Under the pieces are notes generated by a model. It ran no database searches and had not been told where the DNA came from. It saw nothing but the letters and a program-made list of their open reading frames with translations. From contig JAGFBZ010000006.1 of NCBI GenBank assembly GCA_018398805.1, positions 1,116,001-1,180,000 on the forward strand: DNA of 64,000 nt. Reading direction: 5' to 3'. The DNA is from Hirundichthys speculiger. Lineage: Eukaryota > Chordata > Actinopteri > Beloniformes > Exocoetidae. Positions 1 through 64,000 of this stretch are shown piece after piece; position 1 is the first letter of the stretch, and every line of letters starts with the position of its first letter. A program made the translations under genes and the position numbers.

Positions 1-53998
<53,998 letters not shown>

Positions 53999-55822
53999 CT
54001 TATGAGATGGAAACTGCGAAATGGAGAGGCAGAGGATGCGTGCAGGAGGGAGAATGGACAATGAGTACAATTCACCTTTAATGCCTTTGCAATGGATTAT
54101 TGGAGGGAGAAGGGGAGGATTATAATTGAATAGACAGTGTAGGGGATGCTTCCATTTAGCTCCCCTTAGGCTTTAGAAAGCATGAAGTCATCACTAGCTC
54201 ACACTAAAAGTAATAGTAGCAAACAACAAGTAACATTATGAGTTTGTCTTGTATTACTTATTGTGAAAATTTGAGTGTAAAAATCAGTAATGGTCACTAT
54301 TGGTTATGATTTTTATTTTTTACTTTCAGAAAACCAGTAAATCAATATATTCATATGCTGTAAATTCAGGGTGTTTTATTGGACACACTTTATGAAGCCA
54401 TTATACATTCAAACAGAGATGGTGGGAAACTTTCATCATATGATACATTCCCATCGTTGGCTGTGGATTGATTATTGATCTAGTTTTAATATAACTGCCA
54501 AGAGTGCTGAGTGGTTTTACAAGGAATCACTGAATACTCTGAAGAACAAATGCGCATCAAAAGATCCTCTTGGTTCTTGATGCATCACATGACACATTTT
54601 CCTTTTGGTATTACTCATAAGTAACATTTGAAATTTTAAAAAAGTCTATTTATTCCAACTACTCAACTTAGAAATCCAGTAGCGGGGACTGCTCATCTCT
54701 GAATTCAGGCTGTCTTGCTTAAACAACAGTGTTGAGTCTGAAAGGGACCTGACACAAAGAAGACTGTTTCTCCCTTGGATCCAGGACAGAGGCATTTATT
54801 CTTGCACAATTACAAACAGGAAAGGACACCAGCCAGTGTCGAGGCTTAATTTCTCTTTCCTGAACCCTGGCTACTTTCTCCCTGTATCCAGAACCAATCC
54901 TGACATCCCCTCGCCTCTCTCCTCGTCTGTGATTGGACAGCAGTAGAAGCTTTGCAAACGACGACACACAGTGGAATACTGTCTGCAAACTAATGGGGGG
55001 GCTGACCGAGGTGTCTCTCATGGAAAGGAAGATGCTTGAGCTTTGCAAAGCCTGACTGAACACTTAATAATGAGGATTAATTAAAGGAAAAATGCACGGA
55101 GAGGGCAGGAAATGAAGAATGACATTGCAGAATTAATGGAAGTGGAATTAATATCTAACAAATAGATATGGATTCATGAAACATCTTGATGAACGTTATT
55201 CTGAATCTATATTTTTTCCCTTTTGTTTGTACTTTTGATAAATAGGTTTTTTTTTGTTTTTCCTTGTCATTTTTTCCCTAATTTAGGAAAATATAAAATT
55301 GTAGCTTTTTATTTCAGAGATTTATTTAGATTTTAGGAATATGTGATTCTTTTTTTCTTTATTTTTCTTAGATACTCTATTTATTTAAATTGACATTTGA
55401 GAGGGTGAGGAAGAAAAGAGAGGCTCGAGGACAAAGACTGAACATAACAGACCTGTTGAATGATAGCACATAAAAGTGAAGGAGGACAGATTACGTCAAG
55501 GTTGCCTCACCTTCGTTAAGCTCAGGTGACGAGTCACGACGAACCGACAATAAAAAAGGAGGACTGTAAGATTGTGAAGATCGCAATATTTATTTATAAA
55601 TGTGTTACTGTTTCAGAGTACACTGTACGTTGTAAATAAATAAACATGCTTCAAAGTTCTTGTGAATAAGATTGCAGGTCACTAGCCAACAACATAGTGA
55701 TATTTTGTACGTTTTCCAGTGCAAATATGGTACAGAATACTATCTACCACAACAATGTGAAAGTGATCTCACTGGTTCTTTTTCTAAAGATGTTCCTGTC
55801 TTTGTTTCAAGTATTGAATAAA
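53999..55822 (+). other. tmem132: 3' UTR of the TMEM132 gene, with candidate polyadenylation signals
   Basis: Non-coding, AT-rich sequence after the stop codon. Two AATAAA hexamers are reasonable signals: 55635-55640, in a tgtaaataaataaa context, and 55817-55822. I cannot tell which is used, or whether a more distal site such as the AATAAA near 59700 extends the transcript. Only the hexamers are seen; the end of the UTR is inferred. Confidence 0.5.
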
Positions 55823-56133
55823 TTCTTGTCTTTGTACAGGGTAGGGATCAGTTTTCCTCCATAATGAGATGTAAAAAGTTGGAGGCAATTTATCAAAGTA
55901 TCACGCTCAATATTGCCTGAGGATGCTGAGCTTTAGACGTCCATTTCGGAAAGAAAGCGTAACCAAGAGCTAGCGTGTTTATCTGTAGGCTGGTCCAAAA
56001 ATGTACGGGAGAACCCGGAGAATCACAAATCATTTCTAATTTTAATCGTGTGTTAATCAAGAAAGACGATGTTGCACACTGAAAACACAAATAATCAGGT
56101 CTGAAACAGCAAGAACTGTGAAAAGGACTAAAA
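55823..56133. other. Intergenic sequence after the 3' UTR
   Basis: Nothing recognised. The short minus-strand frame here has no domain. Confidence 0.45.
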
Positions 56134-58271
56134 ATGTCCCCATTCAGACCTTGCATTAGGGATGGGTATCATTAGGATTTTATTGAAAATACCAACATTT
56201 ATTGATACTCTCTGTGATATTTGTCTCACAATATAGGTTAAAGGTATGATATAAAATATACTTGTGTTTAAAAAAAAATGGATAATCAATTGAATAGTGA
56301 CAGAAATGATGCTCAGTTGCAATTAAAGCGCAATTATTTTAGTTTTGTTTTATTTTTTGCCCTCAAAGATCGCTGACAAGGTCTTTACAGCAAATATTCA
56401 GTTATTAAAACTGATATTTTTATAATGAAGGATAATATATCTTTGAGATTTTAACATACGTGAAAGGAAATACACATGCGTGAACTATTTTTGAACATTT
56501 ATTGAATATTTCAAATAAATGAAATAATTGACAAGCGCAAAATCACGTCAGCCATCTGAACATCTACTTCGGTTAATTTTTGTTTAATTAGGGAAACCCG
56601 AGTGCCGTAAACATGGTATCCACTAGGTGGCAGCACCAGTCGAAACCAGAAGCACGAGGGTGAGGACGAAGAACATCAATAAGTTAAACGTCAAGAAATC
56701 CCAGACTATGTTCCCGTCAGTGCGGCAAGGAACAGAGCAACACTGACAGCGGAATAACTGGAGGAAGCCAAAGCGGGGAGGTGCTCGTGTAGGCAAAGCT
56801 CTTTACACGTCTTATTCTGCGGCAGTCGGGTAGCCTCTAATTAACTAATTTTATTCTCTTTAAGGAGATTACATGTTGACAACATGTTGATGTACAAGTC
56901 ATAATGTTCCGTGTGAGAAAGAAGAAATAATGTTCCATCAGCTTGGAAAGTTAGTATAAGACAGACAACAACAACAGATGCATTGTTGGGTGTTGCCTTC
57001 TGTACCTAAACTAACTATATTCCTTTAAAGTAAAGGACACTAAATGAATTTGGTGACAGTCCTATGACATTCTATCGTTTATTCCAGCATCGTTTTCCCT
57101 TGCTTGCCGATGGATAATGAGCTGCTCCTGGCTGTCTGATAACTGTCCACTTCCACTGCAGCTGAAGCTGCAGTTGCAGCCTGCCCGGAGTTTCCAGTGG
57201 GGTCATTAATCATTTTTAATGTTAGAAATTAACAGCGCTGCAGTGTCGTCAGTTTATAACTAAAGACTTATTTTTATAATGTGTACTATAACTTCACTTG
57301 GCGAGAGTGAGCCTGAGCGGGCGGAGCTGGGAGGCTGCAATGAAGACCTAGTGGCCTTGCTAAATAGTAAAACACGCCACGGGGCTTCAGGTTCATGCCG
57401 TGTCTTATTTGCAGGAGTTTCGTGGTAATATTGGTGTTAATGACGTCGTACCCGTTCAGCCATGACTAACTGTTTATACGTGCATGGATAAAACACGCAC
57501 ACGTACGCCAATGTCGCTCATGCCTCAGTATCATTCCAGCGTGGGAAAAAATAAGCAGTGTCTTTCAGTAAAAAAAAAAAAAAAATCAAAAAGTTTAACT
57601 TTTCAAATGTCAATAATGGCCCAGTTTTTCCAGGAGCTTATCCAGTACTGACCACAATCTGGTGCCGGTACCGAAAATGAACGTTACTTGGTACCCATCC
57701 CTACTCCTGAGAGATTTGATCACACGTGGCCAGTGCATTCACACCTGGTACTAACATGTGTGTCCAGATGCTTCCTGAGTGATCAGATCTGACCAAACGC
57801 GAATGGACATATTATTTACGTTTCAAAATGTGTTATTTTCAATCACCAAGGGCAGTACCATGAAATAGCTAGGCGTAACCCGCATGAAAGAAGAGGAAAA
57901 AATAAAGAAGTCCCGAAATAACAAGACAGAAAGCATTTGCTATACACATTTTTTTTCAGATTTTATTCGAAGAAGGATATATACAATAAAAATCAGGGTG
58001 TATGCAACACAAGAAAACATCTGCCACAAACACGAAGAAGAAACCGAATGACAAAGAGCTTTATCTAAGCTGGTAATACTAGTTTATCCGGCGATCCCTG
58101 AATCCATCCAAGGATGCTTTCGGAGGAGAATATGGACACAAGTGTCCCAGACCACCCGAGAGGTCGGATCCTAATCCTTCCTGGGATGGTTTCAGACCTT
58201 ACATTCACGTTGGCCCCTTGTGATCAGATCTCTCAGGACACATTTCAAGGTAAAGTCTGAATGGGGTCATT
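56134..58271. mobile_element. Long-TIR element split by a second TIR element
   Basis: The left end aatgtccccattcagac and right end gtctgaatggggtcatt are inverted repeats (16 of 17). The arms extend inward: after the inner insertion the left arm continues tcctgagagatttgatcaca, matching the right arm tgtgatcagatctctcagga. No target duplication is clear and no transposase is left. Confidence 0.7.
56157..57703. mobile_element. TIR element (TAGGGATGGGTA ends) nested in the 56134-58271 element
   Basis: The ends tagggatgggta and tacccatccctа-type (tacccatcccta) are inverted repeats. About 1.5 kb, non-coding. The insertion point falls between ccttgcat and ctcctgag of the outer element's left arm, which is continuous in the right arm. 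The expected 8-bp duplication is not intact, so hAT membership is only likely. Confidence 0.6.
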
Positions 58272-61200
58272 GAGGTTGAAAAGACCTGACACGATTCTAA
58301 CTGGGAGAACAGATCGCTCCACCAAAGCAATAGACATTTTAATTGATAACAAATATATTGTATTTTTTGGACACATTACTGTATCTAACTTAGCGTAATT
58401 GCAATTCTGCTGTGATCAAAAGGAATCCCTTAACGGGTCTGGGTTAGTAGTCATCTAAGGTACAAGTGTAGCAAGATGAAAAGCCTTTTGACTCTTAACA
58501 TGCTGTGAGTCTAATCAAACTTTACAGTTGTGTATACCAGTTCAACTTATTTTTAATTCTTAAAACTATTTGGATGTAAACTGAATTAAAAAAAGGAAAA
58601 AAAAAAGTTTTTGTTTTTTTTTTTTGTTGTTGGGGTGGGGGTGAGGTTGTTTAAGCTTTTATTTGTTTCCAAAAGTAGGGCAGATCTACTGTATGTACCC
58701 ACAAATGTAGGTGAGGGACGGCAGTTTGTGTTCGCTTGCCCAGCTACCGCTGAGAACTGACACGGCTCCTGAGAGCGAAGTAGGAAAGCTTGGTTTAGCA
58801 GCTTAAATATTTGGCTTTTTTTTTTTTTTGGTTACTTTTGCAGCTGTCAGATTATGCAGAATGGTCAGCAGTCTTTACATGCTAATTTGTTCTAATTTGG
58901 TTCAGCCATTACTATCTGAAAGTACTGAGACAGATGAATGCTTTGTATCATCTGGGTCTCCACCTCCTATGGAAATATGGTCTAATTCAACCAATTTACA
59001 TTAGCTCTTTCATTTCTGTACTTTTATAGCTCATTCAAAGTAGTTTTATAAGAACATAAATCTGATGAGTCATTTTGAGACAAATGCCGTGGAGCTGGAG
59101 GCACAACTAATATATGTATTGTCTTTCAGTGTTGTCAAAGGTCCTTATTAACCCTTGTGCATCCACGGATGGTTTATATTTATGATGCTTCTTTATTTAT
59201 TTATTTATTTTCTGACAGAAAAATGATGGGGGCTTTGATTTCACCTTTCAGCAGTCTCACTGTAAGGGTTCTTCCCTCTCATGCTGTATCTTGCAATAAT
59301 ACTCAAGGAAAGTTAATATTAAACGTTAGGATCACATGAGTTTGCAAGGTAACATGACTCAGCATTCTTGTTTCCAAACCAATGTCTAAAACTTCCTTAG
59401 AGAAGAATTACTCTGATTATACCAGTGCAAAGTTGTTCTTTTTTTTCTGAATAACCTTTAAAAAAAGAAAAAAAAACAATGGGAGTGGCTTTACAGTGTC
59501 TTATTTTGATCAAGTTAAAAAGAAATCAACCACATAAGCAAAATGAATACATTTAATAAAAAGTATTAGACTGTTGTTAGTTACCACAGAAGAAACATAC
59601 CGCTGCAACTGTACGTATTGAAAGGAGGTGCAAAAAGTATTTTTCTTTCTTTTATTTTCCTTTTCATATTGTCATTATTTAAACATGGTTCATGGAAGTC
59701 AATAAAGATCCATAACCAAAAAACTGTCATGTTTCACTGTCTTTTACAAGTGTTTCATTAATCTGCTCGACTCAAAATGCCAACCTTCCTCATGTTCTCA
59801 CTGTCCTAATCACACATTTCAGCTTGTAAAACACAAACAATTCAAGGGACATGGCCACATTTTAGGAATTCACAGCTTATTAGCTGTCATCCACAGACTT
59901 TAATAAGATGTTAGATACTGGTCCCCTCTCTGTGCATCCATCTGTGACTCAGACCAGCCCCCGCCAGCCTGGCTTAGTTTAAATGCTTGAAGTGGGTTGC
60001 TGCACCTTGCCAAAGTGACAAAATCAACTCCCAAACAACAAAGAATAAGCTAGTTCTCACAATGTTGCCGTGTCCCTTTAAGACGTCATGATGAAGGCGC
60101 CACAGTAACGCAGCTGAAAACCATCAGGGCTGATCTAAAATGTTGAAGTGAGTTATCTTGCTTTTATTAGATGATCATTTAAATTGTTGTAAAATGAGTG
60201 CTGCATGGTTTTTTTTTTTAATTTTTTTCTCTTAGAGTTGAAAGCCAGGACTTAATAAGTCACCTTCGCAGTCCCGAGTATGTCTAATTATTTCTTCTTC
60301 TTTCTTCTTCTTTTTCCTTTTCTTTCTTCTTCTTCCTTCATCATCAATATTATTATTATTACATCTAAGTTAAGTTTGTTCTTGTCTTTCACCCTGCCTC
60401 CTCTTATTCCTTTCTTCCTTGTGCACATGGGTTCTGCCTTTGTTATAGTCTGTAGATATCAGTTTCTGTTGCCAAAGTCAGTTTGACAAGTGTGCACAAG
60501 GAGAGAAGGTACCAAAGGAGCAATAGTGTAACCCAGTGATATTTTTAAGAAATATCAAAGACAGTATCATGAATTTGTTCAGCCTAGAGGAGGTCCCTCA
60601 TCCCTAGCATTGTATATCATAGCAGCAGTCCATTGAGACCATATATATTTTCAGAAAAGCTTCACCGAAGAAAAGCAGTCAAGTCAAAAGTCAGAAGTCA
60701 GGTCATGTTTTCACAGACTTGTTTACAACCTGACTTGTTTTAGCAACTAAAAGAGTTAACCTCAGTTGGCCATTAGAAAAATGTTGCCTTAAAGCATGTG
60801 AGTTCATTTTTCAAACCAGAGGGCCAAGTCACTGGTATTGTGGACGTGCACCATCAAGCAAGTCAGACAAAGAAACATTTTCGTACGATAACAAGGATGC
60901 AACAACCAAAGTAGCAAACTACTAGCAAAGCGTAGAGTTGATGTTGTCTGATGTTGATTAATCACTCCCTCTCTTGGTTTGCTGGTCTTCTATTGAAATG
61001 CAATGTTCTGCAGCATCTGCTGGAGGGAAGGAGTGAGAAGGGTTTGATCCTAAAAGCAAGTAAAGGGAACGCTAATGAAGTCTTTTTTTTCTGTCCCATT
61101 TTGTGGCTAGTCATGTTCAGCAACACCACTATTTTCTAACAGAACTGGAGACGTTGATAGCGGTATGTGAAAAAGTTACAAAGAGCTTTCAAGTGTAAGT

Positions 61201-64000
61201 AGGTAAATGTTTGTTTGCATTAATGCTTTTGTGTTCTTGTTAGCGAATAAATATTACCTCAACATGACAGAGCTAAAGGGTTGGGAACCGCTTGCTACCT
61301 GAAAAGAAGACAATATCTGGCCTCAATCTGACCCCTGCTGTTTAAATGGACCCCGCGGCTGCTACTGGGAAATCAACCTGCTCATGAAGAAAGCCAGAGA
61401 TGACTGTAAAAATAAAGAATGCTCAGTCAGTGTGTGAATGAACTGTAATTTTATGTCTTTATATCACTTCTAAATCACCAGCCTTCTTTTTAACTGAAGT
61501 GCTCCTTGGGGACTGGCAATATATACAACAATTTTCTGAAATGGCTTCGAGCTCAGCAAGACGGCACAAAATAAGTGGCTCGACGTATCAATAACAGTAA
61601 AAAAAAGCCACATATTAATATCTCTCTTCAATTTCTCTTGGGACATTTTTTTCATATGGTATTAAATACATTCACACACACCTACACCCACACAGATAGG
61701 ATTTTCCTCCCATAATGCATATGCGGTTCTTTTCTTTATTAATACATTTACACTTTGCAAATGCAACATCCATTCATGCACCTCTATGACAAACATAATA
61801 CGATGATGTTTTTGTTTGTTTTCCTTAAGTTGGACAACAAATATCCTGCTGTTAGTTGCCAGTGTTAACAATAGATTTAGTGCATTAGTCATGTCAAAAC
61901 TGCATTAAAGATCAATTCAACAGGAAATTAAGGAAATCTGTCTTTTCCTGACCTACTGTGACAATCATTTATACTATATACTTTTAACCGAGTGCAGTGT
62001 AAAGCTTGGGGTTTGAGAAGGTGCAGAACCAGAATATGACTCTGGCCACTGCACTGGGTCAACATGCTTCCTGCATTTTCTTAATAAAACTCTGCATGAC
62101 GGTAGAGTTTAAGTATAAATTGGATTTTGAGATAATTATTATTAATATGAATACAACATATGACACAATACTGTCAAGCCAATGATACATTTGTCCATGG
62201 AGTGTCGCACAACTTTCTTTTCCCCTCCCTTACAGTTTTTCTCCACAACATTCTTTCTGGCTGAAAATATGTATTAAGATATTTGAACTGCTTGAATATG
62301 GGTATGTCATTGAATTATGAAATCATTTTTCATGCCCACCCCATCCTGTTGAAGAGAACAGGGCATTTCACAATTATTTAATTCAGTTTGGACTAAAGTT
62401 GTAAAATCCAGCTGGATTTGAGGCCAAACAGTATAAACACAGTTGTAATACCAAAAAAAGTTGAAAAGTCCACGTGCATCTTTATATCACTGCATTAAAA
62501 GCTTAAGTAATAAAATCCCTTTTCTGGAACAGCTGGGAATTTTTCTAAAATACAAATGTAAACGTTAACACTTATGAAGCTGAACTGAGAAGCGGAAAGG
62601 AAATAATTTTGTTTTCATTGACTGCATCCACTGTAATTCAAAACTTTTAGCTAATCTGCAGTTTTGACAGACACAATTAAATGATTAAAAGTAAGTTGGG
62701 AGTGTCATGGGGGTGAAACGTTTTCAGATTATATAAATAAGACTTTATAAGTATTACAGTTATGGAAGATTCTATAATCAGTAGATTATAAGGTAGGTGA
62801 CAGTTACGAATAAAGGACAATCAAGAACATAGAGCTTTAAATGGGATTAAAAGGCATTTGTTGATCATCATTATACTTTCCAACAAAAGATGAATTATGA
62901 GAGACCACATGTTGCTGAACTGCATCATCAACATCTAAAGTACATGATTCAGGGAGTATTGGAAAAATATCCATGTGGGAAGACCCAAAATCACTGTCGG
63001 GTGCATGTGACTGCTGAGTCCTGAGGTGGCGCTGCAGGATATCTGAGATCAATGAAGCCACATGGGCTCTGGAGAACAAAAAACAACAGTCCACGGGTGC
63101 AGCCATGAGTTTAACCAAAAACCTGATAACATCAGGGTGGGATGCACATATCTACACAAAGCGACAGACACATGTTTTGCTTCCGTCCATATTTTAGCTT
63201 CTTTTTGAGGGAAAAAAAGACCTTGGATCCTATGTTGTATATGTGTGTATATTTATATAAAAAGGTACCGGTGATGGAGAGATAGATATTAGAATTTTGT
63301 GGTTTCACATAGTGTTTATGTCAGTTCAGTCAATTCAGTTATAATCCAATTTATTACAATCAAGTCCAAGATCATATAATGCCAACTCATAAAAGTACTT
63401 GAGCTTAGGAACCCAAGAGGTTGTATCAGATCTCCTCTGCATAAAAAGAACTGTTTTTGCAGGTATCTCCATCAGGCCTCTGCCACCAAGTTGACTATTG
63501 ATGTGACACAAACTGCTGTCAATAAAGAGAAAAGGAGGAGAGATCGTGGCCTCTGCTTCCACACAACTGGGTTAGTGCTTATTTATTTATGACAAAAGAG
63601 GTGTTTCTTTTTATTCACTTTTCGCACACATATGAGATTAAAATGACCTCTGCTCGTCTGCAGGGATTTTTGTTTTTAACTCCTAAACGTTCCTTTCAAT
63701 TATATACTGTTCTAGTGCTTTTAAGGACTTATTACTCTTCTCAGTTGTATAGATCTTGTTTTTTTTTCTTTTCCTTTTTTTTTTTCTCTGTTTCATATTG
63801 TGGTCATTTAAACACCTAACTCCTGTGGCTTTTGGTAAGTTTTATAAGACTTCTTTTTCTTTTCTTTTTTTTTTTTTGTAATAAACATAAAACAGGCCAG
63901 TGCCTATCAAACACATGTAACACAAGCGGATGCTGCACCAAAATGTATTTTACGCTCCAGTAAGAATCATCATAGGAGAAAACAAGCGCAGTAGTCCACA
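58272..64000. other. Intergenic sequence, no supported gene
   Basis: AT-rich sequence with poly-A/T tracts (58601-58629, 58818-58830, 63770-63785, 63867-63879) and a (TTC)n-rich patch at about 60290-60345. Small frames on both strands lack domains, including 62837-63118 on the minus strand. I see no RNA gene or complete mobile element. Confidence 0.5.

Noticed and set aside
62837..63118. 93-codon minus-strand frame considered as an exon of a neighbouring gene
   Set aside because: No recognised motif and no convincing paired splice sites; not supported.

Overview
The window is vertebrate, most likely teleost fish, nuclear DNA. The evidence is AT-rich intronic sequence, GT-AG introns of up to 35 kb, and a dense mix of fish-type mobile elements: Tc1/mariner relics, many short hAT-type elements with 8-bp target duplications, non-LTR retrotransposon fragments and simple repeats. 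There are no operons, ribosome binding sites or CRISPR arrays. I see one protein-coding gene. Almost every other open frame is a chance frame or a transposon relic.

The gene lies on the + strand. It is the 3' two thirds of a TMEM132-family gene, a single-pass type I neural adhesion protein. Eleven coding exons can be placed by splice sites and reading phase: 1228-1371, 36643-36848, 42220-42283, 42537-42668, 44906-44983, 47587-47649, 48564-48692, 51006-51134, 51234-51519, 52914-53185 and 53392-53998 (stop). They encode about 702 residues: late ectodomain, a transmembrane helix and a cytoplasmic tail of about 200 residues carrying an RVxF-type and a WIRS-type motif. The N-terminal exons lie upstream of the window. 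The paralogue is unresolved; the tail looks most like TMEM132B/C.

The most notable point in the gene is exon 51234-51519. It is 286 nt long and hits an in-frame TGA unless one base is removed near a five-G run at 51397-51401. With that base removed it is exactly 95 codons, phase 0 at both ends, matching both neighbours. This is either an assembly error or a real frameshift allele.

Layout: 1-1227 intron; 1228-1371 first visible exon; 1372-36642 a 35-kb intron holding most of the mobile elements, including a nested island at about 29.5-33.9 kb; 36643-53998 the remaining exons with shorter introns; 53999 to about 55.8 kb 3' UTR; about 55.9-64 kb intergenic, with one nested terminal-inverted-repeat element at 56.1-58.3 kb and otherwise no gene that I can support.

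The most informative non-coding structures are eight hAT-like elements with recognisable 8-bp duplications, a hAT copy inserted into a Tc1 relic, a candidate solo LTR inside another hAT copy, three copies of a Helitron-like repeat, a 45-bp perfect inverted repeat, and a head-to-head repeat pair inside a TMEM132 intron.
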